A program made the position numbers and the translations under genes. Shown here one piece after another: positions 51,491-62,793 of a DNA stretch of 64,000 nt. The DNA lies in assembly GCA_029582165.1 (NCBI GenBank), contig CM055872.1, forward strand, positions 50,053,195 through 50,117,194. Direction: 5' to 3'. The notes beneath the pieces were generated by a model. It was not told the origin of the DNA. It did not search any database and saw only the letters and a program-made list of their open reading frames with translations. Within the stretch, counting starts at the first letter, position 1; every line of letters begins with the position of its first letter. This DNA comes from Portulaca oleracea (Eukaryota; Streptophyta; Magnoliopsida; Caryophyllales; Portulacaceae).

Positions 51491-53095
51491 TGAGGTTTTT
51501 TCGCTCTTGATCTTGGAGCACATGGTTGGGTATTTGGTGTCACCTTGGTGTTGGTTGTACTTGGGTTGTGGTTTCTTCATATTTACTAGTACTATCTGAA
51601 TCCAATTCTTAGGTGAAGCATAATTTTTCTAGGGTTTTGAAAAGAGTAGAGATGTGTAGTGATACTTAAGATTTGTTAGAATTTGATAGTGGTAGGGATT
51701 GTGAACGTTTTAGGGGTGTAAAGTTAACGGAGGAAGATGAAGTGGTGATATGTGATGAAAGGCAATCAAAAGAACGGGATGATGACATTGCTCATAGCCT
51801 TTTAGGAAAATTGAACATAAACATCACCTTTATTGTAGGAGTGTTCAAGACATGAGGAGTACATGAGAGCCTATGTGAAGGATGTCATGAGGGATGAATA
51901 GTTGAGTTGATGAACTTGATGATGAATATCACAACTAAACCCTACGATAGATGCTTTCCACAATAGATATGAACTTGGGGTAAAGGAGAACATCCTCCCA
52001 AGAACTATCAAACCCACTAAGAATTAATTAAAGGAATTAACCTCTACAATTCTATACAGGATTTGACTTGAACACCACCACAATATGATTGAGGATAAAG
52101 TAAGCAAAAATTGAGGAAGAGAAAACTTGAGAGAAAACTCAGCTTTGTATTGAATGCACATTGAACGCCTCTTCCAACCCATTGTAAATGATTATAAACA
52201 ATGAGGGGGAAGAGGGAAAATAGGGCCAAATTACAAAAGGGACCCAAACATGACAATAAGAGACCTCCTAGAGAGGTTTCATAATTCATTAAGGGAGGGG
52301 CAAAAGAGGAATCACAAAAAATGGGAGAAACAAAAGAAGGGAAAAATTGGCCGAAGTCCTGAACTTTCTAGGTTTGTTCTGGGCGCGAGAACCAAGATCC
52401 TCCAAATGCATCGCGCACGCGAATGATAGGTCACAAGCGTGATGACTTTCGGGAAATATGGGAAAAATGTGATGTAGGATGGTCACGGGCGCGACCTCCA
52501 GGTCACGGGCATGACCTTCAGGTCGCGGTCATGACCATGTTTTGGTCGAGGCCGTGACACATCTAGTCGCGGGCATAACCCAAAGTGATTCCTCGAACTA
52601 AAATTCTCCTTGCGTAGGGTCGCGGTCATGACCCAACTCATCACGGGCGTGACGTTGTAGTCAGCTCCATGAGTCTGAGGAAGGTATCACGGGAGCGACA
52701 ACACCTTCGCGGGCTTGACGCTTAGCAATCGCTCTCAATCGTGGTCATGACATACATGTCACGGGTACGAAACCTTACTAGTCTCCACTTTTTCATTTTT
52801 GCCAAGGGTTGTCAAGGTCGTGACTTATAGCCGTGACGCCCCTGAATGATGCCCATATTGAGTTCCATCCCTCTCCTTGATGACGAAACAACCAACTCAC
52901 CCTCGGGAAGTAGACGACTAAAATCCCTCGGCGTTAGTGAACGCTCTCGCGCCACTCAAAGTGGCTCGAGGCCAATCTAAAGGACGACCTACACGAGCTT
53001 AAGGGCTCTCGATCTCGAGCAAATCGGACTTCCTCTCGGGTGCAAATTAATTCTACTCTCTTAGCTTAAGCGATAAGAGAGGAGTACAGACATTG
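51491..53095 (-). mobile_element. Probable 3' LTR of the decayed Gypsy element
   Basis: The minus strand has a purine tract (agaagggaggatgaag, about 53096-53115) followed by TGTCTGTACTCC, a likely LTR start at about 53094. The left end is not clear and may be cut by the Copia insertion. Words such as ggtcacgggcatgacc are repeated about ten times at 52385-52850, upstream of a TATA-like stretch near 52190. There is no coding potential. Confidence 0.5.
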
Positions 53096-53099
53096 GGAT

Positions 53100-55545
53100 A
53101 CTTCATCCTCCCTTCTTGAAAAGGATTTTCCCTCAAATCCTATTGGGCTCAACATCCTCAAATTAAGTCGAGAGATCGCCAATGTTGAAGGTAGAGGAGA
53201 CCCCAATGTCCCCCGGGACATCGAGCTTCTAGGCGTTGTCGATGATTTTCTTTGTGATTCTAAATGATCCATCGCTTCGTGGCATGAGCTTCTTCTTCCT
53301 TCTCGATAGAAACTGTTTCATCCTTAAATGGAGCCGAACCAAGTGCCCAAGCTTGAAAGTGATATCTCGTCGATTCTTGTTGACTTGAGCATTGTAGGCC
53401 TCATGGACCCACTCCCCACTCGATTCGATCACATATTTGTTGGTGGAGTTTCTAGACTTCTTTGGCCTTATCACTGGCCTCGAATCTCACTGTCGACTCC
53501 AAGGGTAACGGATACAGGTCGAGGGGAATGAGAGGGTTCATTCCGCAGCAAACCTCAAAAGGTGAGTGGCCGGTGGCTTTAGAGGAAGCTCGGTTGTAGG
53601 CAAACTCAACATGTTATAGCTTGACGTCCATATCCTACAAGCTTTTACTCATTAGAACCCAGAGTATGGTGAAGAAAGTTTAGTTGGTGATTTTCGTTTG
53701 GCCATCGGTTTGGGGATGGTGGGACGTACTAAAGAAGAGCTTTGTGTCGAGGAGCTTCCGTAGGAACCGCCAGAAGTTACTGACAAATTCGGTGTCCCTA
53801 TCCGAGACAATGGTCCTCGGGATGCCATGTAGCCTCACAATCTCCCAGAAGAAGAGATTGGCGATGTAGGTAGCGTCATTAGTTTTCTCACAGGCAATGA
53901 AGTGTGCCATTTTGGAAAACCAGTCCACCACTATCATCACCATGTCCTTGCCACGAAGAGTCTGGGGAAGAGCCACGATGAAGTCCATGCTAGGGTCCCC
54001 TCAAGGGTTGCTAGGAACTAGGTGCGCGGTGTAGAGCCCCTCGTGGATTTGGCCCTTTTCATGGTGCCAAGTGAGACACTTCGAGATGGCGTTGAACACA
54101 TTGTCACCCATCCTTGGCCAATAAAAACTCTCATTGAGCATGTCAATGGTCCAATTTATGCCAAAATGACTGGCAAGACTGCCCCCATGGACCTCCCTCA
54201 CGAGAAATTTCCTCAACGGGCACTTAGGCACACACAGTTTGTTTCCCTTGAAAAGGAACCTTTCTTGAAACAAAAAAGTACCATTGCCGCCTTCAAGGTG
54301 ATGTTTAAAATCTTCATCTTCCTTGTAGAACTCTTGTATATGTTGGAAACTTGAGCTTCCACAACTAAAAGTAGAGCATGTCTCCGAGAGAGAGCGTCGA
54401 CCACCACATTGACGCTCTTTTCTTGTGCTTGGCCAAAAATTTGAAGCTCTGGAGGTATTCCACCCACCTGACATGGCGGTTGTTGAGCTTGTGTTGGCCG
54501 TTCAAGTACTTGACGACCTCATGATCGGAGAGGAGAACGAATTGGTTGGCCTTTAAATAGTGGGACCAATGGTCGAGGGAACGAATAAGGGCATTGAACT
54601 CCTTGTTGTAGGTAAAGTAATTCTTTCTCGAGCTGTTCAACTTCTTGTTGAAGTAGGTGATGAGGCGTTGATTTCACATAAGGACGACCCCAATCTCAAA
54701 AATTTGTGAGACGTCCGAGTGGGCAAGCATCAGAGCCTCATGCAGCGTAGCCTTAAGCTTCTTAAACGCGTCGTGCGTCCACTTGGTCCATTCAAAGGTA
54801 CCCTTCTTCATGCATTCGGTGATGGGAGCCGTGAGGCTGCTAAACCCTTTGATGAACCCACGATAGAAAGAAGCTAGGTCGTGGAAGCTCCTTATCTCCG
54901 CATGGGTGGAGGGAATCAGCCATAAACGAATAGCTTCCACCGTGAAGGGATCCATTGAGATCCCTTAGTCCGACACAACGCAATGGAAAAAGGTAACTTG
55001 AGGTGTGGAAAACTCACACTTCTCAAGCTTACCAAACACCTTATGCTGATGGAGAACCTTGAAGACGGACTCCAAGTGCGACAGAAGATCGGCCTCACAC
55101 TTAGAATATACGAGAATTTCGTTGAAGTACACAACCACGAACTTGCCTATGTAGGGCCTCAAGACCTTAATCATAAGACGCATGAAAGTGCTCGGGGCAT
55201 TGGAGAGGCTGAAGGGCATCACGTGCCAATCGTACAACCCACCCTTGGTCTTGAAGGTCATCTTCCATACGTCACCTTCCCACATCTGGATTTGATGGTA
55301 TCCACTCCAGAGGTAAATCTTGAAGAAGATCGGTGAGCCATGCAACTCATCGAGCATATTGTTGAGCCTCGATATGAGGTACCGATACTTGATGGTAATG
55401 TTGTTAACATCTCGATTATCGATGCATTTCCAGTAGGTGTCATTCTTCTTGGGAACTAATAGATCGAGCACATAACATGAACTCATGCTCTCCCGAACGA
55501 AGCCCCTAGAAATGAGCTCATCCACTTACCGTTGAAGCTCTTTAT
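53100..55545 (-). pseudogene. Ty3/Gypsy pol, heavily decayed
   Basis: RT starts at about 55540 (ELQR, then DELISRGFVRES), with YRDVNN-type and FSLSNAPSTFMRLM blocks. The catalytic box reads YFNEILVYS in place of YFDDILVYS. RNase H (54955-54365), the integrase zinc region (HGGSLASHFGI...CLTWHHEKG) and core (53988-53680) follow; the last catalytic Glu is Lys ([10 protein letters not shown]). The C-terminal part has PRSDGSFRITKKIIDNAYKLD near 53250. Frameshifts and stops occur throughout. Gag and protease are missing because the LTR at 55546 interrupts the element upstream of RT. Confidence 0.85.
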
Positions 55546-56827
55546 TGATGTATATGTAGCTTAATCAAATCAGAGTGCACGAGCTAGACACACACCAAGA
55601 GACTTCCACAGACTGATTTGATCATAACAACAATGATTTTGTGATTAAACATGACATTAAAGAAAGAAAATAAGGAAGAAAAAGATAAAGACTTATTACT
55701 CGCGGAGCTGAGGCCCTGATACTCTAGTCAGGTACCTTATTTCAAGAATGGTTCTGGGTAACAAGATAGTATTTTGAACTACAATATGGAAAACACGGAA
55801 GCAAATAGAGTCTAACAGATCGTAAATAAGGGCTCGGGGGTATTACTAGGCCGACCTAGTGAAGAAAAAAGCATAGATTTTATTGTTTTAGGAATGATTT
55901 GTTTTCGGTCGTTAAGTGTGAGGATTGTAATGATAAAATAACATTAAATTTCCTATCTCGAGTGGTAAGTTAAGACATACTTCCCAAAGTCCAAATCACT
56001 CTCGCATATGATGGACCTTGATAGTATTCAAACACAATCCAATCTAATCGGTTGCAAAATGCCACGCTAGTGGGCATTAGGAATTAATTACTCTGACCAA
56101 AATCCCCAACTCAATGTTCGGGGGAAGATTCATAACCTCTTGGCACAAAAATCTTATCGTTTTGTGTGTTATTATCAAGCATGAGTAGTTAGTTCTTTTG
56201 TTTAAGGCAAACTCGATGTTAATTGATTGAATTTTGGTGTTTAAATTCAGTATGGATTAAATTCAATTTGTTTAATCTTTGTGGTTTGTATGTCATAGTA
56301 TTTGATTGACCACATTTTACTTGATTTAGATTCTTAATATCAGGTCGAAAGCTTGCTATTTTGAATCAGATTAACAAAGATTAAATAGGTATAGAACGTA
56401 GTTAGAAATAATATTATCATGCTTAGGTTCATTATATAATCTGTTCTTATCTTTGATTGAATTAAATAGCCATGAGAGTAGGTGTTTAGTTTAATCATCG
56501 CAACTCACCTTGGATCGAAAGATTGTTGTTAATGTTATAGGCCTTAGTTTGATTATAGACACCAAACACTATTAAAACTACCAATTACTAAAATTAGCAC
56601 CTAATCAATTAATTAACTAGAGTGACCTCCTCTAAACACCTTTAATCATCTGTTAAAACCCTTAAAGTTATTTGCTTGTTTAGTTTCAATTTAGTAATTA
56701 ACAAAAACAAACCCAACCTATGGACGACTTAGCATCCTCAGTAGTGAGATAGTTTAGTGCGTAGTATGAGCAAGTCCTCGAGAGAATGACTTTGATATAC
56801 AGAACCCCGTGCACTAGCGGCTTATCA
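55546..56827 (+). mobile_element. 5' LTR of a plus-strand Athila-related element
   Basis: It starts TGATGTATATG at 55546, abruptly breaking the Gypsy pol frame, and ends CTTATCA at 56827, six bases before a primer site. The end phrase 'ccccgtgcactagcgg' is frequent in plant LTRs of this kind. No matching 3' LTR is visible in the window. Confidence 0.65.
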
Positions 56828-56833
56828 AGTTTT

Positions 56834-56852
56834 TGGCGCTGTTGTCGGTGAC
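56834..56852 (+). other. Degenerate tRNA-Asp primer-binding site
   Basis: tggcgctgttgtcggtga differs at three of 18 positions from the tRNA-Asp site of the intact Athila-like element. It confirms the plus orientation and the LTR end at 56827. Confidence 0.72.
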
Positions 56853-56948
56853 TTGTTTCCCCAATTTCAATTAGACGAAGACACTCTGGTTGACTAGGTT
56901 TTTATTGCTTTTTTAAAATCTAAAAAATTAAATCAAAAGTCTAACAAT

Positions 56949-58239
56949 ATGGCAGCTCTAGATTTTCCTCAATTTGAATATGAATGATTTTGGCGTTATT
57001 TGAGCAATTATGCGTTGTTCCTGTTCCATATGGTGTTATATTAGGGGAATATAAATTTCTTGACATTGTTGTTGAAGGTATGAATATATAAACCCATAGT
57101 CTTTTAGAATGTTTTGGTTTTCATGATAGATCTATTGACGAAGATTGGGATTTACTTGAATGGCTTGCACGTGATACATATGATGTTTGCATATTTGAGT
57201 ACTTTTTCCCTAATCCTTGTGCATCGCATACTAGTTCATGTGTTCAACCTTACAGTTTCATTTCTTGCACTTTGTGTTCTTTTCCTGATCATGATGACTA
57301 GGCTTTCCCTAGTAATGCTCGACTTGAATTTTTATTAAAAGCAATGTTAGAGGAACAAACCGAGACAATTGACTTGATGCAAGAGTGTGACTTGTTGCAT
57401 GAATTTGACCAATAGTCCTGGTTCTCCCAATTTGATGATAGAATGTGTGATGATTGTGAGTCTACCGTCCCTTTAGAGGCTAGTCTAGATGAAACACTTG
57501 ACCCTCCTAAGGAATCTTTTCCAATTGTTGATCCATCTTATCCTAGTTTACCTGAAGAAACTATTAATGGTGTCTTTGTTTTAATAATACTCTCTTATCT
57601 TTTTCTCAATCTACGGGGTTTGAGATGAGCGAGCCTTACGGGTTAGATGCTTGGTATGATGATGATTTTCATCATGAGTCCGTTGATATTATTGATGAGG
57701 AACCAAACGAGGAGTTTGAGAGTGGATTATATTCTTTGAATAAGGACCTTGATGGCATTGTATTCTTTGATTCTAATGACGTATCCCATGCTTCTATTCC
57801 TTATCCAACACCTACAGTTTCCCCTAAAATTATTGAGGAACCCATACCTTATGAAAAGTCCTTTGATTATTATGTTGATGCAAGATATGAGGTTAACTCT
57901 TGTGATTTAAGTGATGAGACCAAGAATGTTATTGATCAGCTATCCTTAGATACCCTACAAGGTTATGACCCCTCTCTTGATCCATATAGCATATACTTAG
58001 AGGACCCACCTAGAAAAATCTTGTGGACAAATTATTGTGATTCTTTTGACTTTTCTAAGGAATTTGATATGTTAAAGAGTGCATTACTAATGTTTTCTGT
58101 TATAAGTTTTCAGTTGCTCTCTTATTTGCTAGCTTGCAGACCACATGGTGAACAGTTTGACAAGCTACTAAGGGCCTTGACTGCATCTAAAACGGAGACC
58201 TTGATCTTGAATTTTGACGGAGTATATTTTAATTTTTAG
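56949..58239 (+). pseudogene. Zinc-knuckle/acidic retrotransposon protein, second copy
   Basis: It begins about 100 bp after the primer site (ATG 56949, MAALDFPQFEYE) but is broken by several stops up to 57443. A damaged zinc knuckle (CTLCSFPDHDD, last Cys missing) is near 57275. An acidic middle (57443-57900) is followed by the block YLEDPPRKILW...FDFSKEFDMLKSAL...FDKLLRALTAS, the same C-terminal block as in 2423-3382. The stretch 57625-58239 is one open frame. The gene sits where Gag belongs, and no protease, RT or integrase follows, so the element is non-autonomous. Function is unknown. Confidence 0.6.
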
Positions 58240-58696
58240 AGTTATAACTATTCTTTAGTTTAGTTTTTCAAAATTTAATTTTCAATTTTAATGTTTGTGC
58301 TTGTTTGTTTGATTTTAGAAAAAAAGAAGAAAAAGGAAAGCAGGAAAGAAAGAAATGGGGTGGATTTAATTTAGCAGGTGAGAAAAAGGAAGAAAAGGAA
58401 AAATAGAAAGAAAAACAGGCGCGATTGGCGCAGCCCGCGCCTTACCGGACGTAGGTCGCGCCTCACAGGGAGTCGGTAATAAGGTAAGAAATAGAGACGC
58501 GACCAATGGCCCCCCAGGCGTGAGTCGTACCTCCAAAAGTTTCCCTTTTAATTCCCTGATTTCTCGGTCATTTTTACAAATCCCTAATCTCAACTGAGGA
58601 CAAGTGCAACCCTCTTCTTCTTTTACAGCTCAACCAGCCGCGACCCTGTTCTCCCATCTTCACCTTCAGCTTCCTCCTCCCCCTTCAATTCCTTCG

Positions 58697-58727
<31 letters not shown>

Positions 58728-59268
58728 CTTCTTCTTCTTTTCTCCCCAAATTCCTCCATATTAACCCTCTTCCATTCTAATCCCTTGACTTCACTATTTC
58801 TCCCACTCATTCTAGAACTACAACCTCCATTAAAGGAATGTTAGCAAGTTTCACTCTTTCAAGAAGTTTACATCAACAAGGTATGATTCTTGCATATTTT
58901 TCAATCTATTTTTACTCCTTGCTTGGGTACACTTTCTAGGGAATTGTTTTTATGTTAGTTAGTATATTTAGGTTGTTTAAATTGTTAAGTTTTATGTCAT
59001 TGTTTGTTGATATGCATGATTAGCGTATTGTTTTTGTTATTGGAGAGTGATATGATGAAGTTTGAGTTGGATATGCCAAGTCTCTTTTTGGGAATGCATA
59101 ATATTGCTATGCTTTGTTTTCAAATGCTAGTTTTGGATGTTTAGGGATGAAAATTTAGATACTTGCACATTAGTCAGTAATTTACAAACACGGGCGAGTG
59201 TTAATTATGTTAATTCGTTGTACATTGTTGAAATTTGGGTTAATTACTCACATTTTGCCATTGTTTAG
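58240..59268 (+). other. Leader of the env-position ORF with a candidate intron
   Basis: GC words (ggcgcg...cgcgcc) lie at 58415-58530 and a CTT microsatellite at 58699-58738. A candidate intron runs from 58881 (caacaag/gtatga) to 59268 (ttgtttag), ending directly before the ATG at 59269. The words stand 0.74-0.85 kb upstream of that ATG, like those in the intact Athila-like element. Confidence 0.5.
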
Positions 59269-60200
59269 ATGGTTCGCACCAAGAATGTTAGCTTCTCTGG
59301 AAATGCTCCGAGTGACGATGGTGCCGGCAAAAACAACAAAAGGAAGGCGACCGCTGCAGAAAAAGGGAAACAGAAAACGACTCCATCTCGAGACACCCAC
59401 CAAAACAACCCGTTTTGATTCGAGGGACCATACAAGGAAAGGTATGATTCCTTGCATAAACTAGGGGTGTTCACGGGGCGGGTACCCGAACCGATTGGAT
59501 AGTTTTTCCGGGTACCCGAAAATTCAGGGCGGCCAAACCTCGAACCGTAACCATAACCGAAACTTTCGGGTACCCGAAAATCGTCAACATACTTAAAATT
59601 GGGTATCTGAAAATCGGGTATCCGAAAGTTTCGGGGCGGATACCGGTTAACCAAAAAACCCGATTAATTATAATCATATTAGTTTCCAATTTTTATTTTC
59701 CGTCTACAACTATCAGTAGCACCAACAGCAGAATTACCAACATCGTCAACATACTTAAAAACCATACAACATAAAATTAGGGTTTTTTCAAGCTAAAAAT
59801 TTGGGTATGGACCTTGGATAGTGGTCAATGGACTGAAAATTTTAGAATAAAATAGGCAAAAGTTATTAAATTAAATTTGGATTAAAATGTTAAATTTAAT
59901 TTCGGGTATCCGAAATCGGCAAGAGGTCGATCCGTAACCGAACCGATTAACCGGAAAATAATCCGGGGCGGGTACCCGACCCGATTAAAATTGATTTTTC
60001 CGAGACGGCTACCCTAAATTTATGACCGGGTAGCGGAATTCCGGATCAGGTTTTTCGGGGCGGTTAATTATGAACACCCCTAACATAAATACCACATAAT
60101 CCCCACTAAGTACTTACATGAGCAAGTTTTGCGTCGCTGTGGATTGTTTGATGATGTTATGCGGTTGTTGAACCGAGGTTACATATTACTGTAGGACTCG
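59269..60200 (+). pseudogene. Start of an ATHILA ORF1/env-position gene, cut by a MITE
   Basis: MVRTKNVSFSG and a Lys/Arg-rich start resemble MVRSKRARTDEEG of 36195-37691. After one in-frame TGA comes FEGPYKERYDSLHK, the family's 'F..E....RY..L' block. The frame is interrupted at 59462 by a MITE and resumes at 60091 (YHIIPTKYLHEQV..CGLFDDVMRLLNRGYILL), ending at TAG near 60193. The rest of the gene is absent. Confidence 0.65.
59462..60082. mobile_element. hAT-like MITE, 621 bp
   Basis: The ends are TAGGGGTGTTCA and, inverted, TAGGGGTGTTCA (perfect). Flanking 8-mers gcataaac (59454-59461) and acataaat (60083-60090) match at 6 of 8. The interior is rich in 'cgggtacccga' words. Removing it rejoins the env-position frame. 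Confidence 0.82.
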
Positions 60201-60264
60201 AAAAGATTCCCGTTCGAAGAATGGTTTCGAAGTGCTACTTAATGATCGGGAGCCGGCTAAGGTT

Positions 60265-61718
60265 GCTTAATCCTTAAATAAGGATATTTTTATTTTATGA
60301 AAATCATTTTCAGGGGATAACTTTTTATTTATTCAATAATCATTTTTTATTATTCACATGTTTGAAATTACATCAAATTAATTTACAAATAATTTTACAT
60401 AAAATCCGATTTGAATCCGGGCCAAAGCCCAATAGAGAATACTTAGAAATTTCAAAGGCCATGTAACCTTTAATAATTCCTATGGTATTTTCTCTTGGGT
60501 GGACTCCGGATCGGAATATGGAATTATTTAAATTATTTTATAAATTCATTCGACGTAATAAACATTCATGTTTAAATAATAAAAAGAGATTATATGAAAA
60601 AGAAATAGTCGCCAGCCGATTTAAGGAAATCGGCAAACCATAAAATAATAAAAAAGACTTCGGTGTACGAACCTAAATTCTAAGGTCCGGGGCAAGGTTA
60701 CCAATTCGAGAATTAAAATAATTCTCAAATCTGCCTGTTAGAAAACAGACTCTACTAAAATCAAACTTGAAATGAAATTGAACAGGGAGAACTTTCAATA
60801 AATTTCACGAAATTATTATTCGAACATGCAAATGAAATAAAATAAAAATGATTATTTTACAAAGAATGTACAATTAACGCATTTAAATGAAAGAAACTAC
60901 ATTATTAAGGTTTAAAGGATGAACGAACCTTACTTAGAACTTCAAGATGATGAACGGAAGATCAGAATCCTTATGACGACCCTTGACCGTGGCTTGATGA
61001 TGGCTTGGAATGAAGGTTATTTGGTGATAGATGTGGTTTTATGATTGGTATGATGATGATGATTATGGATGATGACAGTAATATGATGTGAATAAGAATA
61101 GAAGAATGGAGAGAATAGGATGATAATTACAGAGAGTTGATGGTAGTATTTGGTGGTGAGTGTTGATGAAATGGATGGAAGAATGAGTAGGTATTTACAG
61201 GTGGACTGTGAGGTGGTGAGGATGGAAGGTGAGGAACATGATCCCATGGATCATGCCCTCCATACAAATGCGGAAGGCCGTCGGGGATATTGCCAATCAA
61301 GGGTCAAAAGTCAATGACAAAATCTAAGGGATTGCATGGAAATGGGAGGGAAAAAATTGGCGATAGAATTGAATGGAATAGGGAAGGCCGTCGGGCCAAT
61401 CAGCTTTCATCACATGGATTGCCAACGTAGCGGTCCGATTCCCAGTCCAAGATGATGAGGAAGGCCGCCGGGCCTTTTTTATTTTCTGGCTTGGGCGCAC
61501 GCGCTGCTGGCTGCCTGGAGGCCAAAAGAATGAGGAAGGCCGTCGAGCCTTCCTTTTTCTGTGTGCTTTTTGGCGTGGCTGGGCCTGCTTTGAAAACGGG
61601 CAAGGCCCAGTGGCCTTCTTATTTCCTGCAATTAAAGCCTAATAATTTTTCGCCCGATTTTCCTGAATGAAATTTATCGATACAAAATTCAGTGTCTATA
61701 GAGAGCCCCCACTTTGAT
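60265..61718 (-). mobile_element. 3' LTR and polypurine tract of a Tat-like element
   Basis: Minus strand: a polypurine tract (AAAGTGGGGGCTCTC, 61701-61718) is followed by TATAGACACTGAATTTTG at 61700, a slightly mutated TGTAGACAC LTR start. The sequence 60607-60765 aligns with 282-450. A weak TATA-like box lies near 61191-61200, and words such as aaggccgccgggcctt are repeated upstream from 61262. The left end is approximate. Confidence 0.6.
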
Positions 61719-61784
61719 CGAGTCTGAATAGAACGAAGGTCAAAGTAGCCTGAGATGCAATCTGTCTCATAGATGGGTGTCGTC

Positions 61785-62275
61785 GGAGCTCTTTTACGTG
61801 GCGACTGGAAGATGGCTAATGTCGGTGCTCTTTTATGTGACGACCAGAAGATGACTGAAATCGGTGCTCTTTTATGTGGAGACTGGAAGATGACAGTTGT
61901 TGGTGCTCTTTTATGTGGCGTCCGAAGATGACTGATGTCGGTGCTCTTTTATGTGGCGACCGGAATATGACTGGTGTCGGTGCTCTTTATGTGGCTGAAA
62001 GATGACTGATGTTTGGTGCTCTTTTATGTGGCGACCGGAAGATGACTGATGTTGCTGCTCTTTTATGTGGCGACCGGAAGATGAATGATGTCGGTGCTCT
62101 TTTATGTGGCGACCAGATGATGACTGATGTCAATGCTCTTTTATGTGGTGACCGGATGATGAATGCCGTCGGTGCTCTTTTATGTGGCAACCGGGTGGCG
62201 GATGCTGTCGGTGCTCTTTTATGTGGCGCCCGGATGATGAACGATGTTTGGTGCTCTTTTGTATGGCATCCGGAA
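61785..62275. repeat. 39-bp minisatellite, thirteen units
   Basis: The phrase 'gtgctcttttatgtggcgaccgg' recurs at about 61786, 61825, 61864, 61903, 61941, 61980, 62016, 62055, 62094, 62133, 62172, 62211 and 62251. The unit is 39 bp, a multiple of three, so it leaves open frames on both strands, which I regard as chance. Tandem repeats in the 3' untranslated region are typical of Tat-lineage Gypsy elements, and the position next to the polypurine tract fits. Confidence 0.92.
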
Positions 62276-62793
62276 GATGTCCTGCAAAACAGTAATGAGA
62301 AACACAATATCAATTTCAAGACAAAATCGATCAATACCTTACCTTGGGTTGGTTCGTAATGAAAATGGTCTATCTGCAGCAAGGAAGGCAGCCTAGCTTT
62401 CCTGTTTTAATGGGCCTGGCCCGCGCCTTCAGATGGCGGGCTTGGGCTGCTTGGGACAAGGGAAGGCCGCTGAGGCTTCCCTTAATTTTCTTCTTTTTTT
62501 TTCTTTTTTTTTCTTGTTGAGGGAATCTCCAAGGGGGCCATAAGCATGATGATGTTATTGCTTTGGGGGGCAAGAGAATGAGGTTGGAGATTTCCAACCA
62601 ATGAGGTGCGTTTAGCATCTCGAGGCGGGTCCTTAAAACGGACGGTCCGTATTCGTTTGCCTTTTCTATAAATACATAGCTTCATTGCATCCATTCATTC
62701 ACATCTCTTCATTGCTTCCTCTTGAAGCTCTTCAATTTGCTCTCACAAATTTCTTCTTGAAAGTTGTTGGTCTTCTCTTTTATTTGGAGAAAA
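62276..62793. other. Leader region before the mobile-domain gene
   Basis: Non-coding. It includes a T/C-rich run at 62487-62515, a TATA box-like 'ctataaataca' at 62666-62676 on the plus strand, and a leader of about 100 bp before the ATG at 62794, so it could be the promoter of the mobile-domain gene. Confidence 0.5.

Noticed and set aside
61785..62275. CRISPR-like array
   Set aside because: Direct tandem repeats with no unique spacers, in a plant genome.
61987..62382. Long open frames on both strands over the 39-bp repeats as a repeat protein gene
   Set aside because: The period is a multiple of three, so openness follows from the repeat itself; no homology and both strands are equally open.
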